Positions 12,869-24,414 of a stretch of DNA of 64,000 nucleotides are shown here, one piece after another; the stretch's first letter is position 1; each line of letters opens with the position of its first letter. The translations under genes and the position numbers were made by a program. The notes beneath the pieces are model-generated. The model made no database searches. It saw only the letters and a list, made by a program, of their open reading frames with translations, and was not told where the DNA came from. Source of the DNA: Anopheles merus (taxonomy: Eukaryota; Arthropoda; Insecta; Diptera; Culicidae); assembly GCF_017562075.2 (NCBI RefSeq), contig NC_054084.1, positions 19,784,889 through 19,848,888 on the forward strand, written 5' to 3'.

Positions 12869-13203
12869 TCATAATCTCTCGGGCAGCAAGGCAGCAACTT
12901 CGGTACAAACATACCCCATCCCCTTATCGCTGGCTGTTGCGGCCACCATTGTGACATCGTAAAAGCCCGACAAGTTTCCACCCTTAAACGAAATAGTTGA
13001 AAAATTCATCACCCGATGTGTGAAAGTCCCGTTCACCTTAACTTTGGTGTCCGTTGGTCCTTCGGTGCTTGTGCTGTCCGTTGGGCAACTTTTTAAGGAT
13101 TTAACACACACACGTCCAAGAACACTCGGCACAGAAATGGTCAGAGATGGAAACGTATGAAGCGGCAGAACCGAAACAAAAATCACGACAGCTTGAACAG
13201 AAC
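12869..13203 (-). CDS. possible terminal exon of a secreted or membrane protein (unrecognised)
   Basis: I do not recognise the family. On the minus strand a good acceptor (TTTTTCTACTCAG, exon from 13203) opens a frame of 110 residues ending with TGA at 12869-12871. The first ~25 residues are hydrophobic (VVIFVSVLPL...), like the core of a signal peptide. The remainder carries three N-glycosylation sequons (NGT, NFS, NLS) and three Cys, and is GC-richer than its flanks. There is no in-frame ATG, so a 5' exon would have to exist upstream (higher coordinates); none could be assigned. No clear poly(A) signal follows the stop. It could be a real 3' exon, a pseudogene piece or a chance ORF. Confidence 0.5.
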
Positions 13204-16183
13204 CTGAGTAGAAAAATACGAAGCCGGTCGCTTATGAATAATTTCGTCCAGCAAAGCGCCAAGGTGTGTCTTCTTGCCAAGGATTTCGTCTCACCGGCGA
13301 AAGAACCATGAAAGATTCAGTCACGTCCACCGGTCTCGGACACGGTCTGCACGGTTACGGATACGGGCCCGTTCGTTGGTGCAGGATGTACGAAAAATGA
13401 CTCACGGATGCGCCGAGCTATCTTCCCTTATCGATCATTGTCTGAACGATTGTTTGAGTGAGTTTTCACCAAAACTGGTAGCGAAGCTTCATCACCTCAT
13501 TTCACACCGGATGGATTTTAATGAGCGAGTTAGAGAGTTAGTCATTAATTTATTTTATCACACCTCATTCTGTGCTCCGTGCGTTCCAAATCCAACCCGA
13601 AACGCTTTTCAATTCAACTCCACCCGGGGAGTTCCCGTCAGCCGGTGTTGTAGCAGGAAAGGAAGGGGCGTTGGACGACGGCTTGCACATGGCACATGCA
13701 TATTATGCGCCTGCAGTTTTCGAGCGGGGCACACAGACACAAAACCATGGTGTCATGGGGTGTTGAGGGCTTGGAAACGCGTCCAAGAATTAATTCACGA
13801 ACGCGCTACCGTACTGGTCGCACAAAAGGGGATAGGTCGGGGGACGGGTGGAAAGGGAAGGTGGGTACGGTGTAGCTGGTCGCCTGGCAGTGCTTAAAAT
13901 TTATAGCTTTCGCCCGTGAGTGTGACAGTAATTTTAAGTTATTTCTGACATATTGGCACCGCACGAATCTGCGCTCCGTCATCCGGTTTCTGGAGGGGGG
14001 GGGGGGGGGTTGCTGGGATTTTTCCTTGGACTGTGCTGGCGGAAGTGTGCTCTGCAAAGGGGGTTGCAAAGGGAGACGAGAAATCCTTTTCTTATCCTTC
14101 TTTTGAAAGGATTCTGGAGCGTTCTGTTCACGGTGCACGGTCTCGGGGCTTTTTTGTCGGGTTGGCAAAGGCAGTTGGAGAAAGGCTTGAGTTGGAGAAA
14201 GGGCCACCCTGCATCGTGTCACCCGTCCCTTTGAAAAGCTCGCTCAGTACTCCGTCCATGGTCCGGAACCGGAGTCGGTTGTTTCGCATGTTTCGGGAAT
14301 AATTTCTGCTGTCGACAGGCTTCAGCCACCATCCTTCCTGGCAGCCGCCGAGAAGAAGCTGTTAAGCAGTTGTGCCGTGTTTCGGCTTCCGCTTCACAGC
14401 TGCAAACTGGAAGCATCACACACATACACACCCACCCACGAAAGCGCTCTTCTGTAGTGTGAAGACGCATAAAACAGGCAAGGGAAGCGCGCTGGAAGCA
14501 TGTGTGAGCATGTGCATTTGCGAGAAGTTGGCGCGGTTGATTTATACCGTCACGCCAAAAAAAAAAAAACGGCCCGTACGCAACGGTCTCTGGTCGAGGG
14601 TGCTGTGCACGGCGAGGTGCAAAATATTGCGGCTAAGTTTTTCAATCTCGCTGCGTACAAAAGGCGCGCACAGCGCTCAAAAACGCGGTTGAGCGTTTAG
14701 TTTTTGATGAAGCAGCCATGGAATGGGAAAGTACACACATGCCAACGTACACACATACACACGTGTACCAACGTGTCTCAACCGCTTGATGAGCCAGGGA
14801 GCCAGGTCGTCGGAACACGAATGTAAATGGCCGCAAGATGTACTGACAACTTTGCCAATTTCGGCAAGCGCACACACCCTCCCCCGAAAACTCACACCGC
14901 CACAGTGGGTTCGATGTGGCCACCGTTGGGTGGGTGGGTGCTTCAAACAGTCGTCGTTTCTTGTTAAGGCGAATGCATTCTAATGTCGTAGGTAGCGGGC
15001 AAACTCATTTCGAACAACTTTTGACTAATCCTTTCGAAGCCGGTGTGTTGTTCTAAAGGTGGGAGAGTTGCGCGATGCGTCTGGTTGAAATTATGCATTA
15101 CTTCGTTGAATGGTAACTGTGCGACACACAGACACAGGCTACAACGCAGATGTAAATAAAGGTTATGGCGTTCATTTATAAACGAGTAAGTTAGTTGCTG
15201 AAAGTGATTCGAATTAATTGACTTTTGAGAGGATCAATGAAATAGTACTTACAGCAGAATGTTGAATTGGGAAATCTCATGGTTTTGAACAATTAATAAT
15301 GAACGAAGGGAACGTTTTATAGAAGACTGCTTATTTTACATGCATAGATTTGATTAATAAGATAATTAAATCTTTGTTTGTAATTTAGTTCATTATTTTA
15401 TAATTATTTCTCTCCTTCATAAACGCTTCATCTTAAACCTTTTTTTATTTCTTTGAAACAAGTTGCTTCATACGAACCCTTTGATCTTTTGAGGTCTCCA
15501 GGGAATGGTAACGCTTCCATGTACACTGATGATATGGATCGATAAGGAACGAAGTAGATTGTGTTTAACGCGTATAGTCACAATATCCGAATACACTATG
15601 AATCTTAAATTTAACAGAAATAAAATTTAAAATTGTTAAGTAATGGGAGAAAATATTCAGGAAATTCTTAAATCTAATCAATGGCGTCGTGTTTAATGAA
15701 GTGGAAGAAGCACAAAACAGGGTTGAACACATTAAAAGAATAAGTAAATATATAATATAATACAAGACAAGCTATATTTAAAAAAAGAATCATATAAAAG
15801 ATACGACGCATAAAAGAAAATTGTTTCACAAAAAGGGTCAAAAACATAAAAAGTATAATTTAAAAGGGACTATAACATAGAAATCAGTGCCAAGACATAA
15901 AAAAAGTTTATGATAATCAAAATGATAGAAGTGTTACTGTATTAGAAGATGTGGAAGGTGTTCGACGATATCGGCTGCATGCATTCTAGACAGAAATCGA
16001 TAACATTTGTAAATATCGATCTGGCAAGAGCGGCTATTTAAGATCGAGCTTAAATACCCAGCAGGTGGCACCATTATTACCAAAATTAGGGCCAAATAGG
16101 GAACGTGTCGTTTTTGGCCGCTAAATAAGTCAAACAAAGTCTTGAGCAAAGGCCCTTAAAGTATTTTTAGGCCATTCACAAGG
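13204..16183. other. non-coding, no gene recognised
   Basis: The first part (to about 14.95 kb) is GC-richer, with a G run at 13996-14008 and an A run near 14557-14568. From about 15.1 kb it is AT-rich. A 207-codon open frame at 13274-13897 has no motif. No RNA gene is seen. Confidence 0.5.
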
Positions 16184-16253
16184 CCAGAGGAGAGAGGACA
16201 GAGGAGGCCAAGACCGCCAAGCGGTTGTATCGCCGGATAAGTAGGTAGGTAAT
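16184..16253 (+). mobile_element. RTE-like retrotransposon extreme 3' end
   Basis: A frame reads EEAKTAKRLYRRIS and then runs into AAGTAGGTAGGTAA. It is the same C-terminal peptide and tail type as the minus-strand fragment at 11284-11475. Only the last few dozen bases of the element remain. Confidence 0.5.
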
Positions 16254-16509
16254 TATGATTTTCTTGTGGCTTGGTTCGCCACATGTTGTTTAGTATTTAA
16301 CAATCAATTTACGCCATTATTCATTTTGATTTTATGTTCTCGATACCATTTTCAGCTTCATGTCCCATTTCACCAAATTTATTTTATTTTTTCCCCTGCT
16401 TTATCTTATAAAATATCGTTTTTTTATATGTGAATTGTGGCTCAGTATTTTGTAAATTTTGTAAATGCACAGAACTAGCAAATTGTATACTTTAAATCAA
16501 TGATACACC

Positions 16510-16869
16510 AAGGTTGGGGTACACTGTCCGTACTCGCTAGTGTAATTTCTATTTTCATTAGCACATCTGGCGGCAGCTGGTAGAAGCCTTTTTTGGTCAT
16601 CGAGGGAATGGTCGTGCCGAATCTCAAATTAGAAGTAGTTTTTTCACCGTTTTTGATGCGAAAATGGCTGAAATGCGTGCAGAACATGTGCATCTACCTA
16701 ATACAACCGCTTTGTCGCCAGTTTAAGCAAAAAAAAAAAAACATGAAAAAATAACACATTTTTCGAAGCGGCTCAAAATTGTTTGGTAAAACGCTTCCAC
16801 CTGCCACCAGATGCGCTAGTGAAACACGAAATTACACTAACGGGTACGGACAATGTACCCCGGCTTTTA
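16510..16869. mobile_element. MITE-like element, ~80-bp terminal inverted repeats (copy 1)
   Basis: The left end (about 16511-16592) contains GTCCGTACTCGCTAGTG and GCACATCTGGCGG. The right end (about 16785-16869) is its imperfect inverted repeat, with CCACCAGATGCGCTAGTG and GTACGGACAATGTACCCC. No transposase frame is present. It pairs with copy 2 in mirror image. Confidence 0.5.
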
Positions 16870-16894
16870 GACAATATTTACTGTCTGCCTGTGT

Positions 16895-17251
16895 AAAGGC
16901 CAGGGGACATTGTCCGTACTCGCTAGTGGAATTTCGATTTTCACTAGCGCATCTGGCGGCGGTTGACTCAGGCATTTTGCCTAACAGTTTGGAGCCGCTT
17001 CAGAAAATAAGTTATGTTTCCATGTTTTGTACCTTAACTGGACTGGAAAAGCTATACAATTGATAGATGAATATGTTGTGCAAGTATTTCAGCCATTTTC
17101 GCATAAAATAACGGTTAATAAACTACTTAAATTTACGATCCTGCACGACCATTTCCTAAAATGTCCAAAAAATGCTTCCACCAGCCACCGCCAGATGCTC
17201 TAGTGAAAATCTGAAATACACTAGAGAGTACGGACAATGTACCCCGGCCTT
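16895..17251. mobile_element. MITE-like element, copy 2, inverted relative to copy 1
   Basis: It has the same terminal repeats: ACATTGTCCGTACTCGCTAG at left, GTACGGACAATGTACCCC at right. Its left inner part (GGAGCCGCTTC...ATGTTTTG) is the reverse complement of copy 1's right inner part, and its right inner part (ATTTCAGCCATTTTCGCAT) that of copy 1's left. The two copies thus form a large imperfect palindrome centred near 16.88 kb. Confidence 0.5.
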
Positions 17252-20200
17252 GACAATTAATCTTTTGATATGTTTCACATATATTTTCAGAATGATATAT
17301 GATCTACTAAACAGTAAAATGTAATTTTGTATTTTAAAAAGTACGTCGTCGAGGGTATCTAGTTTATGGTTTAAATGTTCAAATGAACAAAAAAGGCTTT
17401 CAAGGCAGATCAAAGGATATTTTATCGAAACACTGTTTAAGGATCGAACTTAAAACTCCTTCAATTGTTGTAATTCTTTCAATGCTTTATGGTAGTCAAT
17501 AAATTGCGATGAACTTTTCGAACGCTTGCAATTCTCCTGCTTGTTTTTTCTCCTGCACACAAAAAATCACCTCCATTCCGGTGCAACCACTAGCCAAATG
17601 TTCTCTCACCACCGTGTAATTGAACATCCCACGCACGTAATGCTCTATTTTCGTTTAATCATAAAACTAGTTTATTTTTCACCTCCCCCCCTACGATTGT
17701 TCCTCCAATCCCAATCACTGCATTCCAAAATCGGAGGAGTGGTTGGCCGCTTTCCACAAAACCAAAATCGAGATCGAGTGACAGTAATAGACCCACCGCG
17801 TGCACAGCGGGTGCAGTGCAATATTTGCATACTGCATAATGCAGCTGCAACTGAGGGTGGGACGGAGGCACTCCCGCCTCGGCTGTTCTTTATTATTCAA
17901 CAACACGGCACGCTTTTGCCTCTTCAATTCGATTACGTTCCATTAACACTTGCCAATCAGGGGCAAGCACAGCAGCACAAGCGCCCGGCGCAAAGGGCGG
18001 GCGCGATGAAATCGAACCCATTGTATCCCGGTTTTGTGTGTCTGCCAGTGTGTGTATGTCTGTGGAACGCAATCAAAGCAAGAGAGCGTGTTTGGACTGA
18101 CGAACGAGAAGGGTAGAGAGAGAGGGGTGCGCGATGATAGGGCACGAAAGGCGTTGTAACGCATAAGACGCGAGGTGCAAAGCAAAGCGAGAGGACACAT
18201 CCGTCAAAAGAAAGCGGGCTCACGTGCGTTGCTTTTGCTGATATTTATTTATTCCTTACAGCATCGCCGGATCAGGTTGAAGTGCACGATTAGCTAAATT
18301 GAGGTGATTGGGGGGAAGAAAAGAATGCGAGAAAGGGGTGGAGAGTAGGAGGAGAAGTAAAATCTCTACCCCACTGCTACTGCTGGGTGGCTAAAGCTTA
18401 TCGAAGCGATGAATAACGGTGTAAGCGAAAGATGAAAATCGAGCGCTTGAAAATCAAACGGAGGATGGGTGAGGAATTGTGAGAGCTTTCGGGGCCTGGG
18501 GGTCGATTTTTCCTCTAGAAGCGGGTAAATTTGTGCTCGAAAATTCTGCTCACGATTCTTGTAAAACTATGCAAACTATACATATATACCGACGCCCAGT
18601 GTGGGTGGGAAACTATTTCCGGATGCGGTTGTAAAACAGGATTTGACAGTGTTTGAGGCAAAAGAAGGGGCTGGTTGGAAGGATCTGAAGTTGTCCCTGC
18701 ACTTACCGGTCCCCCCCCCCCCTGATCACTTTCATCCGTGCCGCTCCAAGCAAGCTCAGGAAGTTTGTCCCGGTGTCCAAATCCTACGCCCTTGGTGCCG
18801 GAAGCACCCCCAAAGGCAAGCTTTCGATTGGCAGAGATGAAAATGGTACCAACAACCAAAAAAAAAAGGACGCCATTTACGACGGGCATAAAATGTGAAG
18901 GGGTGAGGAGGGTAGGAGGGAGACACGAGGCATGAGTGCCTGTGTCTTTTATGTTCGCCCCGATTTTCAATGCTTATCTCGATTCAATTTATGTGAATAG
19001 AAAAGGGACTCCGCTAGATGGTAGCGATACGCAGCGAACGATCCTGCCGCTACTGCTGCGTTGGTGGTTGCCGCCTTTCAGGCGCATTTCTTCTGCTGCC
19101 GTCCACACGGCCACGCCTCGGTGACACAATGTTCCGTGCTCAGTGTGCTGCTCTGGCACCATGCTGGCAGCGGTGTGATGGGTTTTCGGCGGGCTGCTTG
19201 CTACAGGATCAATCGCACCAATCTTCGCATCCTTTGGCACTGATTGAATGATGAATGTGTGCGCCAACGGCGCCGTTTCGTGTGGTTATCGTACCGTACC
19301 GGTACTATCTTTGGTGACTCTCGACCGTGTCGACGGGACCGTGTTTCCTTCTCAGCCGGCAGCCCCAGACGGCTGGCATCCATACATGTGTGCGCAGATG
19401 GGGTTTGAATCGATGAAAAAGTTGAAATTAATATTTCTAATCCATCCCGATTCCATCCTGTTTTGGGCCTGACAGCCGTGTGTCGACAGGACGGGCCGTG
19501 GTGCTGTGCTTGTTTCTTTAATCGGTGCTGCAAGTCGTTCTGTTCGGACCGTGCTAACCGCTACCTTGCTGGTGCATTGTGTTTGCAGTGTCCGGATTTT
19601 CAATTCAGTAAGCAATCGGGCACGGAAAGGGCAGTTCAGCTAAGGTAGTGGTGGTGGTAGTAGTAATAGTAGTTTGCCATCGCGAGCCGTGGGATTATAA
19701 TCTCTGATTGAATCGAATCATTCCTGCTCCCTGCCTGGTGGTGGCAAAGCGGATTACAACCCATTCGATGGGTTGGGCTTCTCCTGGTCGCTGCTGTTTC
19801 GCGGGCGCGAGCGCTCCGGTGCTGGATGCATTCGAGGTCGCTTGCAAGCTACCAGTGCCAATGGCCCCGGGACTGACTGACTTTAGTCGATCGCGACGGT
19901 ACGCCCGTGTGCCGGTCGCTGATTAGGTTCAAGCTTTCGGAAAGTTCATCGCCGTCATCGTCTGCCGTTTCTCGACGAATCCTGCGGGTTTAATTACGTT
20001 TCATCCTTTAAACGAGGGAGAGTTGTAGGGTGTGTGTGCTCTTGAGAAGGACATCGTAAGAAGTGTTTTCTTGTGACCGTAAGACACAGTAATACTAGTG
20101 CGCCGTTTCAATCATCACCCTCTGGGGAGGAGGGGGATGAAGTTAAATTATCTCGTGGGAGATTTGGCTGGCTGCCGGCCGGTTGGGACGTATAGATTTG

Positions 20201-20800
20201 TCGGTGAAGATTGTAATTTGCTCATACTGGAGCTGCCGTTCAACTTCAACTTGCTGAAATGCAACCTCATCAGAAGATCTTAGTGGACGATTGTTGTAGG
20301 GTTTGAGATATCCGGTGTAAATGAAACCGATTGAAGATGGGTCTTACCTGCGATGAATACATTCTAACCATGTTTCAATCGTATCACCGATTCAAGGCGT
20401 CTAAATTCACCCTATTAGATTTGGCAGTTAAGGGGTGTTAAGGAAAATGTGTTAGAATATCTTGTTTCTAGTAAAATTATTGGAGCAGGTAGCTCTAACG
20501 TGCTTAGAAATTATTGGATTCACCACTTCTGCCTTCATTTGGACCTTACAATTTATCCCTATTGATAGATCCAGTGTTTTTTATTTTAGTGTTTATTTGA
20601 ATTTAATAAATTGTTTAATTATTAATAAAAGCATTGTAAAAATGAGGTCACAAATAGATGAAGATATTTAAGTTAAGTTTGTTGATGTGAAAAGTACAGT
20701 TGGCCCTCACAAAAGGGTGTTGATTTGTTGTTGCATATTGACAACGGCGATGTGGACCGTTGTTTTCGCTTCAAAAATAAAAATAAAAATGCATAAAGTA
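17252..20800. other. non-coding, no gene recognised
   Basis: AT-rich up to about 17.6 kb, then balanced or GC-richer to about 20.3 kb. The GC-richer part has many overlapping open frames on both strands, the usual effect of low stop density, and none shows a motif or splice pattern I can defend. Confidence 0.5.
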
Positions 20801-21032
20801 TAATATTTCTTTAAGCCGGTCGCATGGTACAGTCGTCAACTCGTACGACTTAACAACATGCCCGTCATGGGTTCAAGCCCCAAATAGACCGTGCCGCCAT
20901 ATATGTAGAACTGACTATCCTGCTATGGGGGGAAATCAATAAGTCACTGAAAGCCAACCCCACAAGTGTGTTGGCAGGCCTTGATCGGCATCGGTTGTTG
21001 AGCCAAAGAAGAAGAAGAATAATATTTCTTTA
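20801..21032 (+). mobile_element. SINE copy D, SINE200-like, with 13-bp target-site duplication
   Basis: The element (about 20814-21019) has A-box-like TGGTACAGTCG, B box GGGTTCAAGCCC (from 20869) and the body CTATCCTGCTATGGGG...AAGTCACTGAAAGCC. It ends GAGCCAAAGAAGAAGAAGAA. TAATATTTCTTTA flanks it exactly at 20801-20813 and 21020-21032. This is the best preserved copy in the window. Confidence 0.5.
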
Positions 21033-21033
21033 T

Positions 21034-21256
21034 GATCACGAACATCTTCTTCTTCTTCTATTGGGCGTAACGTCCTACGCGGACATGTCAGCCTATACAG
21101 GCTTTCGAGGCTTAATTCATTACCACGTAGCCGGATAGTCAATCCTTGCTACGGGGGGACGGTCCATTCTGGGCTTGAACCCATGATGGGCATGTTATTG
21201 AGTCGTTCGAGTTGACGACAGTACCACGGGACCGCCCCCATCACGATCACGAACAT
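21034..21256 (-). mobile_element. SINE copy E, second subfamily, with 12-bp target-site duplication
   Basis: On the minus strand (element about 21046-21244) the tRNA-like head is shared with copy D (GTCGTCAACTCG, GGGTTCAAGCCC). The body differs: it reads GACTATCCGGCTACGTGG, AAAGCCTGTATAGGCTGAC and TCCGCGTAGGACGTTACGCC before a GAAGAAGAAGAAG tail. GATCACGAACAT flanks it at 21034-21045 and 21245-21256. Confidence 0.5.
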
Positions 21257-24066
21257 ATAAAAGAGAAAAAAATTAATTTAAGTTTACATATTTTAAAAGC
21301 TAAATTCTGTTAAAATAAATTGCATACCTTCAGGCGTTTTGCAAAGCATGCGAGGGTTAATCTTTACTTTTTCTCTTAGTTCTATTCGGATTAAGCAACT
21401 GTTTTATCTTCTTTGTTTGCGAAGACGTTGACCTGTCCTACAATGACATTTCATGCCAGCCTGAAAGACACATTTGCATACAGCTGTATGTCCTTGGAAT
21501 AATACAAATAAATAAAACAACTTTAATAAGCTTTTTGACTGTAGCAAAAAACCCTTCCCAGTTTAACAGCAATTTACTGCTAAAGTATGAGCCAGCAAGA
21601 CGTGTGAAAACGAATTATACGCACGACAAAAGAAATGACCGCAAAAAAACTGAAATGAAAGAAAAAAACTTCCTCACACAATTTATCAAGCCAGCTAAAG
21701 CGTTAAAGTCATAATTTAAGGATTCAACTGGGTTGAAAATAGATCCCAAGCCTTCCGCAGCGCGTGGTTAGATGACTTTTGTTGCAAGCATCGCGTAATA
21801 TTTATATCTCAACCGTTTCTAGCCGCCTTTTTTGTTCTAACACACACACACTCACACTCACTTCAGGCGGGATATGGCCACTGTCTCATGCCATTGCGGA
21901 CAGTCTAGATCACAGGCGGTCTCGTTTCGTGCTAGCATACCTGGGCAGTCGGAATACCAGCACCGGTCTGAATACGGTCCATCATCAGCCCTGTCACGAG
22001 TATGGCCCACAAAAAAAAAAACATGACCTCCACCCAGAAAGGGTTCACCATACGCTGACAACATACGGAAGCCCCAAAACGTGCCCCGGACGTTTGTGTG
22101 TGTGTGTTTGCGCCCGTGTGGGGGCAAATTTATTGGCGAATTTATTGAGTAACTTTTCAAATCTCACTTTCACGGCTACCCGACCGTGCTCAAAGAGGAG
22201 CTTATGCACCATCGTGTGTAGCGGGAGATCAAGTACGAGCGCACGGATCAGAGATGATATAATTTGCAGCGTGCAGCAAGGTGCAAACGAATAACAGATA
22301 GAGAAGGAGATGCATGGAGCAGCAAAGGATAGAAGAAGAACAAAAACGGTCACAAAACCGACGGCAAAGGATTGTGTGCTGCACTTGCCGGAAAGCTGCC
22401 TTCCTGCAACCGTTCGCTTCCGTTATTTGAATAGATAAATCAGACCCGGGTGCTGCTGCGCGCTGGAATATGCGGAAGTTTTGCGGGCCGGCAGAAACTT
22501 ACGGCCGGGGCCGTATTTCGGACACTTGAGATCGTTTAATGAAGAAAAATGAAGATTGATGAAGCGCCGGAATATGAACGACTGTCGCAAACGGGATGTG
22601 CGAACGCAAAAGGCGCGGCAAATCCCTACTTTGACCGCGCCCCGGGTGGGATCATAATCCACACTCTGCTGAAAGTTTTGCTCGGGCTCGGGCAGGAGTT
22701 GCAATGGTCATAAATATGTGCACCAACTACAAAAGGTGTGCATGTATACGAGTTTAAAGTACAATTGGAACTGGGTTTTAGAATGAGGGGGAAAGACAGA
22801 GTAGGAGATATTAGAGACTTGCATACATTTGGGCGTTTAGTTGAGGAAAAATCCTTTAAATTAGGTGAATCTCAAGAGGTTTTTTTTGTTTTTGTTTTTA
22901 ACCGTAGGTACGAACAGCTGATTTATTTATTGGATTATTATTTAACACTTTGAAGACAACATTTCTGTACACCAAGGATCATCGTGATATTGTAAATCGT
23001 ATTATTTTTAAGCATTTTTTCCTTGATTACACTCAGTTTACTGGTTTTATGATAAATGTAAAGGCAGTTTAGATTCCTACAATAAATAATTAATTTGTAG
23101 TATTTTTAGCCTTCCTGTAAGTGTAAATAGACAGTCGAAGAGCGGTTACAATGATCATCTAGGTAAATTTTACAAAAAATAAGAACACAATACATCGGAA
23201 GGCATGCCATTAAAATTGAAGCAGACGGCTATCAGGCTACTTAATTTAAGCTGTGTGTAAGGAATATTTTTTTTGATCAATTTACTGACGATTCCGATAT
23301 AATTTCTAGCAAAAATGTTTTGTAGACTGTTATAAGGTTTCAACGAATTCTCTAAAGAGACGATGATTTTTGGTATAATGTTGAGGCTAAACGAAACGAG
23401 AGTTCGATCAATGGCGACCATAGAGCTACAATGTATTTAAATTTACATAAAAAGAAAATAAAATGCAAACGATTGTTTGGTTTGTTTAACGGTTATACCT
23501 ATCTGCTCATCAAGTGTCATGTTTCTTAGAGGATGAATTTCACCGATCATTGTTAATATCTCCCATTTGCGTTAGCTGACTGTTTGGCACAATTCTACAA
23601 CGGTTCCATGACTCATTGCTTTCAAACACTCTTTAAGCATGTTTGATATAAAAAAACCTAATATCGCCACCATTCAAATTGTTGCAAATTGAGCATTGCA
23701 TCTGCAAGAAGCTGAAATATGAATTCTTTTAAACATTTCTTATCCTTCTGCGAGTGCTTTTGAGACTCATTTAATAACACACAGCCTGATAGTTAGTCAG
23801 TTCTTGCTTTAAACTATCTCTTCGTTACGCTATTCATTCCATTCTTAAGTCACTGGTTGCGACTGCGTACTTAAATATGGCAATGAACTGAGAAATATTT
23901 CGATTTGTACCAGCAACCCCTCATGGCGGTGAAAATGCAGTGCAAAAAGAACTAATACGAAAAGTACACCCAAAACTGTCACCCGATGCATTGGAACGCA
24001 TCGAATTGCGAAGCAGAGTAACGGTATTGAACAAAAAACAAAATAATAAACGATGCGCTACATTTT
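21257..24066. other. non-coding, no gene recognised
   Basis: AT-rich at both ends, more balanced around 21.8-22.7 kb, where (CA)n and A runs occur. The dispersed motif TTGCATACCTTCAGGCG lies at 21320-21336. No RNA gene or transposon is recognised. Confidence 0.5.
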
Positions 24067-24414
24067 TCATCCCACCAACGACTGTTTGGTGTGGAGGAAT
24101 GTTGATAACACTTTCGCTGTCAGCGACATGCGAACAACGTGTGCAGGTTTCAAACCAATTTCAATGAACCCTTTCATCGCCGTTGTTATTCGTCGTGTTC
24201 CGTACACTGCCACCCCCTGTTCTACAGCCTGCTGGTGGCAAAATATCTCGTACCGTAGACCGCGCAGCATACCATAAAATTTGAAAACTTTCTCTTCGGC
24301 CGGCGTGGAAATGGTTGGTGGAATGGTGGGAAGCACAACCACCAGCAGCACCACCAGCAGCAGAAGTGAACTTTTTGGTTTTCTGATTGAACATTCTTTG
24401 CCAGTTGGTTGCAC
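24067..24414 (-). CDS. possible secreted, catalytically dead acylphosphatase-like protein (partial or pseudogene)
   Basis: A 115-codon minus-strand frame opens with GTG and ends TGA. Residues ~16-30 are strongly hydrophobic (SSLLLLVVLLVVV), like a signal peptide or anchor. Residues 47-82 line up by eye without gaps with the acylphosphatase core: YGMLRGLRY against F-G-x-V-Q-G-V-x-F, then a helix-like segment, QGVAVYG against L-G-L-V-G-W-V, and TTAMKG against D-G-T-V-x-G. The two catalytic residues of that family, Arg and Asn, would be Glu56 and Arg74, so activity is not expected. There is no in-frame ATG. A CAG acceptor at 24383-24385 would let an upstream exon supply the start. No poly(A) signal is evident. 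This is a visual alignment only; a chance ORF or pseudogene remains possible. Confidence 0.5.
   Translation of the reverse strand: MQPTGKECSIRKPKSSLLLLVVLLVVVLPTIPPTISTPAEEKVFKFYGMLRGLRYEIFCHQQAVEQGVAVYGTRRITTAMKGFIEIGLKPAHVVRMSLTAKVLSTFLHTKQSLVG

Noticed and set aside
13274..13897. 207-codon plus-strand frame rich in Arg and Cys
   Set aside because: No motif, signal or splice context, and biased composition of a chance frame in GC-rich DNA.
17526..18116. 196-codon plus-strand frame
   Set aside because: No recognisable domain, crosses low-complexity tracts, and has competing frames on the minus strand.
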